From positions 1 through 64,000 of the forward strand of contig NZ_WBMR01000016.1 of NCBI RefSeq assembly GCF_008923365.1: DNA of 64,000 nucleotides, in the 5' to 3' direction. This stretch comes from Actinomadura montaniterrae (GTDB taxonomy: Bacteria; Actinomycetota; Actinomycetes; Streptosporangiales; Streptosporangiaceae). Of the stretch, positions 27,217 through 35,898 are shown in pieces. The stretch's first letter is position 1; every line of letters starts with the position of its first letter. Below the pieces are notes generated by a model. The model did not search any database. It was not told where the DNA came from and saw only the letters and a program-made list of their open reading frames with translations. The position numbers were made by a program, and so were the translations under genes.

Positions 27217-27219
27217 GGC

Positions 27220-29016
27220 TCAGGCCTCCTGGCTCGTCTTGCGGGCGGCGACGCCGTCGGCGTCCTGCGGGTTGCGGCGCAGCCGTTTGGCGTCCAGCCC
27301 GGACATCGGATGCCCGCGGCCGAAGAACCTCGTCCGCGACAGCAGGGCCACCAGCGGCTTGGTGAAGAAGAACACCACCACGATGTCGATCAGCGTGGTC
27401 AGGCCCATCGCGAACGCGAACCCGGCGACGCCGCCGACCGCGAGGAAGTACAGCACCACGGCGGCCAGGAACGTCACGGCGTCGGCGACCAGGATGGTGC
27501 GCCGCGCCCGCTTCCAGGCGTTCTCCACCGACGAGCGCAGCCGGCGGCCCGCTCTCAGCTCGTCCCGCAGCCGCTCGAAGTAGACGATGAACGAGTCGGC
27601 GGTGATGCCGATCGACACGATCAGGCCGATGATGTGCGGCAGCGAGAGCCGGAAGCCCATCCCCTCGCCGAGGATCACCACCGCCTCGTAGGTGATGATC
27701 GACGCGACGATCAGGCTGGACACCGCGACGAGGCCGAGGCCCCGGTAGTACAGCAGGCAGTAGACGACGACCAGGCCGAGGCCGATCGCGCCGGCGATCA
27801 GGCCGCCGGTCAGCTGGTCGGAGCCCAGCGTGGACGACACCTCGTCGATGGAGCTCTGCTTGAACTCCAGCGGCAGCGCCCCGTACTTCAGCACGTTGGC
27901 GAGGTCGGTCGCGTACTGCTGGGTGAAGCTGTCGGCGGGGCCGTCGATGCTGGCGCTGCCGCCGGTGATCGCGCCCTGGTTGATCTGCGGCGCGGAGACG
28001 ACCTGGCCGTCCAGCACGATCGCGACCTGCGCCTGCGGCGACGACGAGTCGCTCTGGTAGGCCTTGGACGCGTCGGTGGTGACGTCGCCGAACTGCTTGG
28101 CGCCCTTGCCGTCGAACTTCAGCGACACCGACCAGCTCGCCTGGCCCTGCTGGGAGTTCGGCGGCATCGCGGTCGCGCTCTTGACGTTCTCGCCGAGCAC
28201 CCGGACCGGGCCGAGGATGTACTTGCCGACCTGGCCGTTCTCGACCTTCTGCGCGCACGCCGCGACGAACTGGCGCTTCGGGTCGTTGGCGCCCGGCGCG
28301 TGCCGGTCGCCGTTGTAGCAGTCCAGCGACTCGAACTGCTGGACGACCGCCTTGTCGGTGACGCCCGGGTAGGTCTGCGTGCCGGTGCCGGTGGACGGCG
28401 ACACCAGCGGCGAGGACGGCGACGCCGAGGGGGACGCCGACGGGGACGGCGAGCCCGAGCCGGACGGGTTCGGCGTCGGCGCCGCCAGCGCGTCCGACAC
28501 CGCGCGCTTGCGCGGCGTGGCGGACGCGGACGGCGACGCCGACCCCGACGGCTTCGTCGTCGGCTTGCCGGACGGGCTCGCCGTGCCGGACGGGCTCGCC
28601 GACGGGGAGGGCGTCGCCCCGCCCGCCGTGGGCTTGCCGTCGGCGTAGGCGAACACCTGCCGGAACTGCAGCTTGGCGGTCGTGCCGATCAGCCCCACGA
28701 CGCGGCTCTGCCCCTCGCCGGGCACGTTCACCACGATGTTGTTGCTGCCCTGCTTGGCGACCTCGGCGTCGGACACGCCCAGACCGTTGACCCGCTGCGT
28801 CATGATCTTGACGGCCTGGTCCATCAGGCCGGACGGCGGGTTCTTGCCCTTCTCGGTCTTGGCGGTGAGCGTGACGGTCGTCCCGCCCGCGAGGTCCAGG
28901 CCGAGCTTCGGCTTGGTCTGCCCCTGCAGGAGCGCGACGCCGGCCAGGATCGCGATGACCGCGAAGAGCGCGAAGAGCGTGCGCCCGGGCTTGGGAACGT
29001 TGCTAGGCGAGGCCAC
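27220..29016 (-). CDS. secD: Protein translocase subunit SecD
   Basis: A 598-residue partner of SecF. The N-terminal helix is followed by LGLDLAGGTTVTL and the P1 region (VKIMTQRVNGLGVSDAEVAKQGSNNIVVNVPG). A Ser/Pro/Gly-rich insertion of about 90 residues (127-215) is typical in kind for actinobacteria. P1 then resumes, with the membrane domain LIAGAIGLGLVVVYCLLYYRGLG, LPHIIGLIVSIGITADSFIVYFERLRDE and AFAMGLTTLIDIVVVFFFTKP. The insertion probably lies outside the membrane as a flexible linker. It is the middle gene of yajC-secD-secF. Confidence 0.95.
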   Translation of the reverse strand: MASPSNVPKPGRTLFALFAVIAILAGVALLQGQTKPKLGLDLAGGTTVTLTAKTEKGKNPPSGLMDQAVKIMTQRVNGLGVSDAEVAKQGSNNIVVNVPGEGQSRVVGLIGTTAKLQFRQVFAYADGKPTAGGATPSPSASPSGTASPSGKPTTKPSGSASPSASATPRKRAVSDALAAPTPNPSGSGSPSPSASPSASPSSPLVSPSTGTGTQTYPGVTDKAVVQQFESLDCYNGDRHAPGANDPKRQFVAACAQKVENGQVGKYILGPVRVLGENVKSATAMPPNSQQGQASWSVSLKFDGKGAKQFGDVTTDASKAYQSDSSSPQAQVAIVLDGQVVSAPQINQGAITGGSASIDGPADSFTQQYATDLANVLKYGALPLEFKQSSIDEVSSTLGSDQLTGGLIAGAIGLGLVVVYCLLYYRGLGLVAVSSLIVASIITYEAVVILGEGMGFRLSLPHIIGLIVSIGITADSFIVYFERLRDELRAGRRLRSSVENAWKRARRTILVADAVTFLAAVVLYFLAVGGVAGFAFAMGLTTLIDIVVVFFFTKPLVALLSRTRFFGRGHPMSGLDAKRLRRNPQDADGVAARKTSQEA

Positions 29017-29058
29017 TGGTCGTTTTCTTCCCGTCCTTGAGTCGTTGCCGGAGGCGCG

Positions 29059-29571
29059 TCAGGCCGAGGGCTTCTCCCCGGCCTTGGCCTTCGCCTTGGG
29101 CTTGGACTCCCCGGCCTCGTCCTCGTCGTCGAGGTCCGCCGCGCCGGCGGCGCCGTCGGCGTCCTTGGACAGGTCCACCTCGGACGGCTCGTCCTTGGAC
29201 AGGTCGACGCGCTCGCCGTCCTCGTCCGCCTCGAGCTCGTCGTCGTCGGCCTCGTCGTCCAGCTCCTCGGGCTCGTCGTCCTTGAGGACCTGCATGACGG
29301 CCTGCTTGACGAAGTGGACCTCGACGCCCGGCGCGATCTCCAGCAGGAGACCGTCGTCGTCGACGGAGACCACGGTGGCGCGGATGCCGCTGGTGGTCAG
29401 CACCCGGGCTCCCGGTTCCATGGCGCTCTGCATCTGCATCTGCTCCTTGCGCCGCTTGCTCTGCGGCCGGATGAGCAGGAAGTAGAACACCACGGGGACG
29501 GCGAGGAGCAGCAGCAGGTTGAAGCCCCCGCTGCCGCCGGACGAAGCCGCCAAAATCATGTCGCTGCCCAT
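29059..29571 (-). CDS. yajC: Preprotein translocase accessory subunit YajC
   Basis: A 170-residue protein. One N-terminal membrane helix (LLLLLAVPVVFYFLLIRPQSKRRKE) precedes the SH3-like YajC domain (MEPGARVLTTSGIRATVVSVDDDGLLLEIAPGVEVHFVKQAV). A long acidic tail of about 75 residues (DDEPEELDDEADDDELEADEDGE) then follows, with a repeated VDLSKD motif and a Lys/Ala-rich end. The tail is longer than in E. coli YajC. YajC associates with SecDF. A good sigma-A-like promoter lies about 95 bases upstream. Confidence 0.9.
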   Translation of the reverse strand: MGSDMILAASSGGSGGFNLLLLLAVPVVFYFLLIRPQSKRRKEQMQMQSAMEPGARVLTTSGIRATVVSVDDDGLLLEIAPGVEVHFVKQAVMQVLKDDEPEELDDEADDDELEADEDGERVDLSKDEPSEVDLSKDADGAAGAADLDDEDEAGESKPKAKAKAGEKPSA

Positions 29572-29667
29572 TACTGGGGCATCCTTCCGATGTGGTTTGC
29601 CCAGCCTGTGACCGGATCGGCCACCCCATGGGGAACGCGGGCTGGAGACGGTGGAACCAAGTCCCGG

Positions 29668-29696
29668 AGTCTAGAGAGTACGCGAGACCCCGGCAA
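29668..29696 (-). promoter_or_regulatory. Promoter of yajC-secD-secF: TTGCCG-N17-TAGACT
   Basis: On the minus strand TTGCCG (29696-29691) and TAGACT (29673-29668) are separated by exactly 17 bases, close to the sigma-A consensus. Transcription would start near 29660 and leave about a 90-base leader before the yajC ATG. Confidence 0.6.
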
Positions 29697-29749
29697 CGAC
29701 GTGACGATCCGCGACGCCGGGAAGTTCCCATCCCGTTACAACATGATCA

Positions 29750-30814
29750 CTATTCGGGCCGATCGGCGCCGTCGTCCACCTCGAACAGCGTACCGGCCAT
29801 GGGCGACGCGGCCGGCTGGGCGATGCCGAGGTGCGCCCACGCGGCGGGCGTCGCGATGCGGCCGCGGGGCGTCCGGGCCAGCAGGCCCTGCCGGACGAGG
29901 AACGGCTCGGCGACGACCTCCACCGTCTCGGGCTCCTCCCCCACCGACACCGCCAGCGTCGACAGCCCCACCGGCCCCCCGCCGAACTTGCGCATCAGCG
30001 ACTCCAGGACGGCCCGGTCGAGCCGGTCCAGACCACGCTCGTCCACCTCGTAGAGTCGCAGGGCGGCCTTCGCCAGCTCCCGCGTGATCACGCCGTCGGC
30101 GCGGACCTCGGCGTAGTCGCGGACGCGGCGCAGCAGCCGGTTGGCGATCCGGGGCGTCCCCCGGGACCGCCCGGCGACCTCGGCGGCGCCGTCGTCGGTG
30201 ATCTCCACGTCCAGCAGCCGCGCCGACCGCCGGACGATCACCTCCAGCTCGGCGGGCTCGTAGAAGTCCATGTGCGCGACGAACCCGAACCGGTCGCGCA
30301 GCGGCCCCGGCAGCATGCCCGCCCGGGTCGTGGCGCCGACCAGCGTGAACGGCGCGATGTCGAGGGGGATCGCGGTCGCGCCCGGCCCCTTGCCCACGAC
30401 GACGTCGACCCGGAAGTCCTCCATCGCCATGTAGAGCATCTCCTCGGCGGGGCGCGCCAGCCGGTGGATCTCGTCGAGGAACAGCACCTCGCCCTCGGCG
30501 AGGGTGGACAGCACCGCCGCCAGGTCGCCGGCGCGCTCGATCGCGGGGCCGGAGGAGATCCGCAGCGGCTGCCCCAGCTCCGCCGCGATGATCATGGCGA
30601 GGGTGGTCTTGCCGAGCCCGGGGCCGCCGGACAGCAGCACGTGGTCGGGCGTGCGGCCGCGCCGCAGCGCCCCGCGCAGCACCAGCGACAGCTGCTCGCG
30701 GACCCGCTCCTGCCCGACGAAGTCGTCGAGCTTCTTCGGCCGCAGCGCCGCCTCGATCACCTGCTCCTCGGCGCCCTCCGCGTCCGCCGAGACCAGCCGC
30801 TCGCTCTCCTCCAT
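29750..30814 (-). CDS. ruvB: Holliday junction branch migration ATPase RuvB
   Basis: A 354-residue AAA+ motor that pulls DNA through RuvA-bound Holliday junctions. Motifs in order: [21 protein letters not shown], Walker [14 protein letters not shown], Walker [10 protein letters not shown], the beta-hairpin region [14 protein letters not shown], sensor 1 [11 protein letters not shown] with the arginine-finger loop PGPLRDRFG, and a winged-helix end ([17 protein letters not shown]). The ATG overlaps the ruvA stop by one base. It is the last gene of ruvC-ruvA-ruvB. Confidence 0.96.
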   Translation of the reverse strand: MEESERLVSADAEGAEEQVIEAALRPKKLDDFVGQERVREQLSLVLRGALRRGRTPDHVLLSGGPGLGKTTLAMIIAAELGQPLRISSGPAIERAGDLAAVLSTLAEGEVLFLDEIHRLARPAEEMLYMAMEDFRVDVVVGKGPGATAIPLDIAPFTLVGATTRAGMLPGPLRDRFGFVAHMDFYEPAELEVIVRRSARLLDVEITDDGAAEVAGRSRGTPRIANRLLRRVRDYAEVRADGVITRELAKAALRLYEVDERGLDRLDRAVLESLMRKFGGGPVGLSTLAVSVGEEPETVEVVAEPFLVRQGLLARTPRGRIATPAAWAHLGIAQPAASPMAGTLFEVDDGADRPE

Positions 30815-31419
30815 CACTTGGCGAGCTTCTTCAGCGCGGACTTCAGCAGAGCCGCGACCGGGGGCGCCTCGGCGCCGTCGAGGTCGGCGGCGACGGCGTC
30901 GACGGCCGCGTCCGCGTCCTTGGCGGACCAGCCGAGGTTGATCAGGCCCATCTGGACCTGGGTGCGCCACGCCTCGGCCGCGGCGGGCGCCCGCACCTCG
31001 GCGGCGCCGTCGCCGACGGGCCCGCCGAGCCGGTCCTTCAGCTCCAGGACGATCCGCTGCGCGCCCTTCTTGCCGATCCCCGGCACCTTGGTCAGCGCGG
31101 TCAGGTCCTCGGTGGCGACGGCGCGGCGCAGCGCGTTCGGGGTGTGCACGGCGAGCATCGCCAGCGCGAGGCGGGGGCCGACGCCGCTGGCGGTCTGCAG
31201 GAGCTCGAACACCGTCCGCTCGTCGTCGTCGGCGAACCCGAACAGGGTCAGCGAGTCCTCCCGGACGACCAGCGAGGTCGGCACCTTCGCGTGGTCGCCG
31301 ACCCGCAGCCCCGCGAGGGTCGCGGGCGTGCACTGCACGGCCAGGCCGACGCCGTGCACGTCGATCACCGCGCCGTCCGGCCCGGCGGCGGCCACCTGGC
31401 CGCTGACGAAGGCGATCAC
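30814..31419 (-). CDS. ruvA: Holliday junction DNA helicase subunit RuvA
   Basis: A 201-residue junction-binding protein. The N-terminal OB fold begins [30 protein letters not shown]. Two helix-hairpin-helix motifs follow: [18 protein letters not shown] and [21 protein letters not shown]. The C-terminal RuvB-binding domain is [21 protein letters not shown] at 31419 is preceded by AGGAGG, and its first base falls within the end of ruvC, so translation is coupled. Confidence 0.95.
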   Translation of the reverse strand: MIAFVSGQVAAAGPDGAVIDVHGVGLAVQCTPATLAGLRVGDHAKVPTSLVVREDSLTLFGFADDDERTVFELLQTASGVGPRLALAMLAVHTPNALRRAVATEDLTALTKVPGIGKKGAQRIVLELKDRLGGPVGDGAAEVRAPAAAEAWRTQVQMGLINLGWSAKDADAAVDAVAADLDGAEAPPVAALLKSALKKLAK

Positions 31420-32015
31420 TGGACGCTTCCTCCTCTGCTCCGGCCCCCAGGGGCGGTGGTGCTCCGGGCGGCCAGCCGCTCGCGCTCGGCCCGCGCCAGC
31501 TCCTCGATCCGCGAGACCTGCGCCCGCGCGAGCCGCCGCTGCGCGCTGCCGCGCCACACGTGGCAGATCGCGAGGGCGAGCGCGTCGGCCGCGTCCGCGG
31601 GCTTCGGCGCGGTCTCCAGGCTCAGCAGGCGGGTGACCATCTTCGTCACCTGCGCCTTGTCGGCGCGGCCGTTGCCGGTGACGGCGGCCTTGGCCTCGCT
31701 CGGGGTGTGCAGCGCGACCGGCAGGCCGCGGCGGGCGGCGGCCAGCATCGCGATGCCGGCGGCCTGCGCGGTGCCCATCACGGTGCGGACGTTGTGCTGG
31801 GAGAACACCCGCTCGACGGCGACGGCGTCGGGGGCCAGCTCGTCCATCAGCGCCTCGATCCCCCGCTCGACGCCGAGCAGCCGCAGCGCGTGGTCCTCGG
31901 CGGGGTCGGTCCGCACCACCGACACGTGCACCAGGTGCAGCCGCTTGCCGGGCGCGCCCTCGACGACCCCCACCCCGCACCGGGTGAGCCCGGGGTCCAC
32001 CCCCATCACCCGCAC
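31416..32015 (-). CDS. ruvC: Crossover junction endonuclease RuvC
   Basis: A 199-residue resolvase with an RNase H fold. The acidic catalytic residues are seen in [27 protein letters not shown] and [14 protein letters not shown]. The C-terminal tail beyond the family core (about 30 residues, basic) is dispensable-looking. GTG at 32015 is preferred because GGAG lies 5-6 bases upstream and the next residues start the conserved fold; ATG 14 codons upstream is the longer alternative. It is the first gene of ruvCAB. Confidence 0.94.
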   Translation of the reverse strand: MRVMGVDPGLTRCGVGVVEGAPGKRLHLVHVSVVRTDPAEDHALRLLGVERGIEALMDELAPDAVAVERVFSQHNVRTVMGTAQAAGIAMLAAARRGLPVALHTPSEAKAAVTGNGRADKAQVTKMVTRLLSLETAPKPADAADALALAICHVWRGSAQRRLARAQVSRIEELARAERERLAARSTTAPGGRSRGGSVQ

Positions 32016-32096
32016 GGCCGCTCCTTCGATCATCTGTTCGGCCGAACACGCTACCAACTCAGGATGACATCGTTCGTGTGCGGCGGGCGTGTCCCG

Positions 32097-33248
32097 CTAG
32101 AAGTAGTCGAGGGAGAACGGCGTGGCCGCGAACGCGGCGGAGAGCGCCCCCGCGTCCCCGCCGGCGAGCAGCCCGGCGCGGCGCAGGGTGGCGACCGGTA
32201 TGCCCGCGTAGAGGGCGGACAGGCCCCGCGCACCCATGCGGACGGCGCCGGCGTCCGGGCCGGACCGTTCCAGCCGCCCCTCGCCGTCCTTGATCTCGAG
32301 GCGCCAGTGGCCCGAGTTCTCCGGCCGCTGCGGGTCGTCGATCTCCAGCGGGACCGCCGCGGCGACGCCCTCGGGGTAGCCGCGCGCCTCGATCGCGGCG
32401 GGCGCGTCCACCACCCGCAGCATCCATTGGCTGCGCCGGACGATCTCCTTCTCCCGCTCCCCCGGCAGCCACAGGACCGGGTCCATGGGCGAGACGCAGG
32501 CCTTCACCGTCGACGCCGTCGAGGAACCGGAGCCCACGATGGCCCAGAGCGCGCGCAGCGTCCGCTCCGAGGCCGCCACGGCCCGGATCACCTCCAGCGC
32601 CGCGTTCCCCTCGGCCCAGCGGTAGGCGAGGAAGCCGTCCTCGGCGAGATAGCAGTACTCGTTGGGGTCGTCGAGGAAGCCCGGCCACATGGACTCGTGC
32701 CAGCCGATCGGCCCGCAGTCGCCGGCGGCCGCGTGGGCGCGGCCGATCACCGCCGCTACCTCCGCCGCGTCCTCGGGCCCGGCGCGGCGGACCGGCACCC
32801 GCTCGGCGGCGATGCCGCGCAGCGCCTCCACCGGAAGCTCGATCTTGTGCTGGGCGCCGGCGTGCTCCCAGCCGAGCGACCGGTAGATCCGCGTCGTCGC
32901 GGGATACAGCATCGACACCGCGTGCCCGAACCCGGCGCAGCGCTCCAGGATCTCGGTCATCAGGCGGCGCCCGAGCCCGCGTCCGCGCTCCTCCGGCGCG
33001 ACCGTGATCCCGCCGATGCCGCCCATGGAGACCGCGCGCCCGTGCCACCACTGGGTCATGTCGTGGATGCGGCCGGTCGCCACGATCCGGTCGCCGTCGA
33101 AGCCGCCGAACTGCCGTCCCGCCGCCAGCACCGGCTCGGCGCGGCGCAGCGTGGCCGCCCATTCCGCGTCCGTCAGCGGCCCGAAGGCGCGGGCGCGGAT
33201 GTCCCGGGTGGCTTCCATCTCCTCGGCGGTGAGCTCGCGGATCTCCAT
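32097..33248 (-). CDS. Eis-like GNAT N-acetyltransferase
   Basis: A 383-residue protein built like mycobacterial Eis: two GNAT domains and a C-terminal SCP2-like domain. The first GNAT domain has the acetyl-CoA loop ITVAPEERGRGLGRRLM and the Tyr segment ATTRIYRSLGWE that corresponds to the catalytic tyrosine of Eis. The protein ends in ...FSLDYF, so the C-terminal Phe carboxylate that acts as general base in Eis is kept. Eis acetylates aminoglycoside and protein amines; the substrate here is not known. It stands alone between ruvC and yebC. Confidence 0.85.
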   Translation of the reverse strand: MEIRELTAEEMEATRDIRARAFGPLTDAEWAATLRRAEPVLAAGRQFGGFDGDRIVATGRIHDMTQWWHGRAVSMGGIGGITVAPEERGRGLGRRLMTEILERCAGFGHAVSMLYPATTRIYRSLGWEHAGAQHKIELPVEALRGIAAERVPVRRAGPEDAAEVAAVIGRAHAAAGDCGPIGWHESMWPGFLDDPNEYCYLAEDGFLAYRWAEGNAALEVIRAVAASERTLRALWAIVGSGSSTASTVKACVSPMDPVLWLPGEREKEIVRRSQWMLRVVDAPAAIEARGYPEGVAAAVPLEIDDPQRPENSGHWRLEIKDGEGRLERSGPDAGAVRMGARGLSALYAGIPVATLRRAGLLAGGDAGALSAAFAATPFSLDYF

Positions 33249-33289
33249 GATCCCGACCGTAGACCATCGCGCGGACGCCCCGGGAAGCC

Positions 33290-33326
33290 GAACGCCGCCG
33301 CGCCCTCACGGGCGGCGGCGGCGTTC
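33290..33326 (-). terminator. Hairpin downstream of yebC
   Basis: GAACGCCGCCGCGCCC (33290-33305) pairs with 33310-33326 with a single extra base, around the loop TCAC. It follows the yebC reading frame and its vestigial tail in the direction of transcription, and is the likely 3' end of the pdxT-yebC transcript. Confidence 0.6.
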
Positions 33327-33345
33327 CCGGCGTGCGACGCGGCTC

Positions 33346-33423
33346 TCAGGCGTCGATCTTCTCCATCACTGCGTCGGACACGTCGTTGCGATCCTCGCCC
33401 CGCAGGGCGCCACGCCCGTGACG
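33346..33423 (-). pseudogene. In-frame relic of a second YebC C-terminus
   Basis: Directly after the yebC TAG, the same frame stays open for 25 codons and ends in TGA (33346-33348). Its translation ends NDVSDAVMEKIDA, which parallels the real YebC C-terminus [13 protein letters not shown] just upstream. It may be a partial duplication of the 3' end, or the older terminus displaced by a new stop. Confidence 0.5.
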
Positions 33424-34176
33424 CTAGTCCAGCGAAGCGAGGACCTCGTCCGAGACGTCGAAGTTGGCGTAGACGTCCTGGACGTCGTCGGAGTCCTCGA
33501 GGGCGTCCAGCAGGCGGAAGACCTTCTTGGCGTTGTCCTCGTCGAGCGGGACGGTCACGCTCGGCAGGAACTTGCTCTCGGCCGACTCGTAGTCGATCCC
33601 GGCCTCGACCAGCGCGGTGCGGACCGCGACCAGGTCGCCGGCCTCGCTGACGACCTCGAAGTTCTCGTCGTCGAGCTCGTTGACCTCCTCCGCGCCGGCG
33701 TCGAGGACGGCCATCATGACGTCGTCCTCGCTGGTGCCCGCCTTCGGGACGATCACGACGCCCTTGCGGTTGAACATGTACGACACCGAGCCGGGGTCGG
33801 CGAGGGAGCCGCCGTTGCGGGTGAGGGCCACCCGGACCTCGGACGCGGCGCGGTTGCGGTTGTCGGTCAGGCACTCGATCAGCACGGCGACACCGCCGGG
33901 GGCGTAGCCCTCGTAGGTGATGTTCTGCCAGTCGGCGCCCCCGGCCTCCTCACCGGCGCCGCGCTTGCGCGCGCGCTCGATGTTGTCGTTGGGGACGGAG
34001 TTCTTCTTCGCCTTGTAGATGGCGTCGTACAGGGTGGGGTTGGCGTCGGGGTCGCCGCCGCCCGTGCGGGCCGCCACCTCGATGTTCTTGATCAGCTTGG
34101 CGAAGAGCTTGCCCCGCTTGGCGTCGAGGGCCGCCTTCTTGTGCTTGGTCGTCGCCCATTTGGAATGGCCGGACAT
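33424..34176 (-). CDS. yebC: YebC/PmpR-family protein
   Basis: A 250-residue protein of the YebC family, named as transcriptional regulators and more recently linked to translation of difficult (proline-rich) sequences. The start is the family signature [37 protein letters not shown], followed by [28 protein letters not shown]. The middle has [19 protein letters not shown] and the end [20 protein letters not shown]. It follows pdxT by 4 bases on the same strand, the usual actinobacterial pairing near ruvCAB. Confidence 0.95.
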   Translation of the reverse strand: MSGHSKWATTKHKKAALDAKRGKLFAKLIKNIEVAARTGGGDPDANPTLYDAIYKAKKNSVPNDNIERARKRGAGEEAGGADWQNITYEGYAPGGVAVLIECLTDNRNRAASEVRVALTRNGGSLADPGSVSYMFNRKGVVIVPKAGTSEDDVMMAVLDAGAEEVNELDDENFEVVSEAGDLVAVRTALVEAGIDYESAESKFLPSVTVPLDEDNAKKVFRLLDALEDSDDVQDVYANFDVSDEVLASLD

Positions 34177-34180
34177 TCAG

Positions 34181-34804
34181 TCAATCCTCCTTGCGCATCG
34201 CCCGGCGCACCAGATCGGCGAAGTAGTGGTGCACGCGGAAGTCGCCCGTCAGCTCCGGGTGGAAGGAGGTCGCCATGAGGCGACCCTGGCGGACGGCGAC
34301 GATCCTACCGGCGTTCGGGCCGCTCTCGGCGCGTCCGAGGACCTCGACGGCGTCGCCGACGGACTCCACCCAGGGTGCGCGGATGAAAACGGCGTGGTAC
34401 GGCGTGTCCCCCATACCGGTCAGCGGCACGTCGGACTCGAACGAGTCGACCTGCCGGCCGAACGCGTTGCGCCGCACGGTCATGTCGATGCCGCCGACGG
34501 TCTCCTGCCCCGCCACGCCGTCCCGGATCCGGTCCGCCAGCATGATCATGCCGGCGCAGGACCCGTAGGCGGGCAGGCCTCCCTCGATCCGCTTGCGCAG
34601 CGGCTCCAGCAGCTCGAACGCGCGCGCCAGCCGCCACATGGTGGTGGACTCCCCGCCCGGCAGGACGAGCCCGTCGACCTGGTCGAGCTCCTCGGCGCGC
34701 CGCACGTTGAGGGTGCGCGCGCCGGCCTGCTCCAGGGCGCGGGCGTGCTCGCGCACGTCGCCTTGGAGGGCGAGGACGCCGATCGTCGGTTCGGCAGCAG
34801 TCAC
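34181..34804 (-). CDS. pdxT: PLP synthase glutaminase subunit PdxT
   Basis: A 207-residue class I glutaminase that supplies ammonia to PdxS for pyridoxal 5'-phosphate synthesis. Landmarks: [31 protein letters not shown], the nucleophile loop [11 protein letters not shown] with the catalytic Cys, and SFHPELTGD with the catalytic His-Glu. GTG at 34804 is preceded by AGAGGT and starts the conserved segment; the longer open frame upstream encodes nothing recognisable. Unusually for a two-subunit enzyme, an unrelated gene separates it from pdxS. Confidence 0.94.
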   Translation of the reverse strand: MTAAEPTIGVLALQGDVREHARALEQAGARTLNVRRAEELDQVDGLVLPGGESTTMWRLARAFELLEPLRKRIEGGLPAYGSCAGMIMLADRIRDGVAGQETVGGIDMTVRRNAFGRQVDSFESDVPLTGMGDTPYHAVFIRAPWVESVGDAVEVLGRAESGPNAGRIVAVRQGRLMATSFHPELTGDFRVHHYFADLVRRAMRKED

Positions 34805-34957
34805 GTGGGTGAACCTCTCAAGGGTCGCGCAGACGCGGATATAGGAAGAAGAACTGTGGACATTCCGTACAACACGGCGGGACGCGATGGATCTTCCCCT
34901 AGGGCGTGTCCGCACCCGCCGCGAGCACCCGAGCCGCCGCGCGAGCGCGTGACCTGA

Positions 34958-35060
34958 CCGGGGAGGCGAAGCCGGAGGCGAGCCTCCCCGGGAAGATCGC
35001 GAAGCGATGCCGCGCTCGCCCAAGACAGGTCGGGGTCCGAGCCGCCAGGCGAGGACCCCG
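34958..35060. repeat. Two intergenic hairpins with similar 14-base loops
   Basis: CCGGGGAGGC (34958-34967) pairs with 34982-34991 around GAAGCCGGAGGCGA. CGGGGTCC (35031-35038) pairs with 35053-35060 around GAGCCGCCAGGCGA. Both loops are 14 bases, start GAgcc/GAAGCC and end GGCGA. They lie in the 273-base gap between pdxT and the next upstream gene, with GCGAAGCG strings between them. The style resembles the hairpins at 16.2 kb. Confidence 0.65.
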
Positions 35061-35077
35061 GGCCTGGCTTGCCGAAA

Positions 35078-35692
35078 TCACGCGTGCTTGAAGCGGCGGA
35101 GCGGGAGCTCCAGCGGCAGGAAGCCGTCCTTGCCCCGGTCGGCGATGCCGCGGCCGAACATGTGGGCCGCGGCGAGCGCGAGCCCGAACTCCTCGTGGTC
35201 GAACGGGAGGGGGACGTCCGGGGCGCCGGCGTCGATGGCCCGCCAGAACGGGCGCTCGGCGGGGAGCCGCTCCCCCTGGTCGACGACCACGCCGTCCTCC
35301 GCGGTGACGAACACGTCGCGGAGCAGCTCGCCGTCGGTGTACCAGCGGAACCAGCAGCCGCGGATGACCGTGTGCAGGACCAGCACGCCGCAGGACGCGC
35401 CGGGCAGCGCGGCGGCCGCGGTGTCGGCGATCCGGCGGGCGTCGTCGTCCAGGCAGAACAGCCGCCGGTCGCACAGCAGCAGCGCCCGCTCGAACGCGCC
35501 GACGAACAGCTCGTCCTCGTACGGCCAGAGCGCGAAGTCCAGGACGGTGTCGCCGGTCTCGGTGAGGGTGGCCGCCGGGTAGAGGCCGCGCGCGATCCGC
35601 GCCGCCTCGCCGGGGTCGGGCACGAGGCCCGGCCGGAACACCTCGGTGGGTTCACCCGCGCTCGCGCACGCCAGCGCGACGGACCAAGCCAT
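35078..35692 (-). CDS. Uncharacterised actinobacterial protein (possibly DUF6928-like)
   Basis: A 204-residue soluble protein starting MAWSVALACASAGEP, with no signal peptide or membrane helix despite a short hydrophobic beginning. It has CGVLVLHTVIRGCWFRWYTDGELLRDVFV and LPFDHEEFGLALAAAHMFG in its second half, and many acidic residues. I do not recognise an enzyme motif. The arrangement 'short beta-strand start, then a phosphate-like P-x-x-G, then FxxRWYxxGxLLR' recalls a conserved actinobacterial family that I believe is DUF6928. It lies between pdxS and pdxT. Confidence 0.6.
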   Translation of the reverse strand: MAWSVALACASAGEPTEVFRPGLVPDPGEAARIARGLYPAATLTETGDTVLDFALWPYEDELFVGAFERALLLCDRRLFCLDDDARRIADTAAAALPGASCGVLVLHTVIRGCWFRWYTDGELLRDVFVTAEDGVVVDQGERLPAERPFWRAIDAGAPDVPLPFDHEEFGLALAAAHMFGRGIADRGKDGFLPLELPLRRFKHA

Positions 35693-35831
35693 GCTCTCCC
35701 CTCCCGCGGCCGGGCACCGCGCAGGGGCGCCCGGTCTCCGGGGGGCCCGCCCCGGCGACCCGGCCCCTCACCGGCCGCGCCGCCAGCGTAATCCCTCCGG
35801 CGCCGCGCCGGGGAGGGGGCCACCCGCCTGA

Positions 35832-35855
35832 CCGCCCGGTCATCGGACCGGGCGG
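35832..35855 (-). terminator. Hairpin downstream of pdxS
   Basis: CCGCCCGGT (35832-35840) pairs with ACCGGGCGG (35847-35855) around a 6-base loop, 44 bases beyond the pdxS stop on its strand. No U-tract follows. Confidence 0.55.
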
Positions 35856-35898
35856 CCGGGCGCGCGATCCAGGCACGCGGCTCGGGCACGGCCGGGCG

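Noticed and set aside
25423..29040. About 1200-codon open frame on the plus strand over apt, secF and secD
   Set aside because: Low-complexity translation opposite three clear genes; a shadow of the high-GC minus-strand coding.
34826..34850. TATATC before pdxT as a -10 box
   Set aside because: It lacks the conserved final T, and the nearest TTGTAC lies about 23 bases away, too far for a -35.
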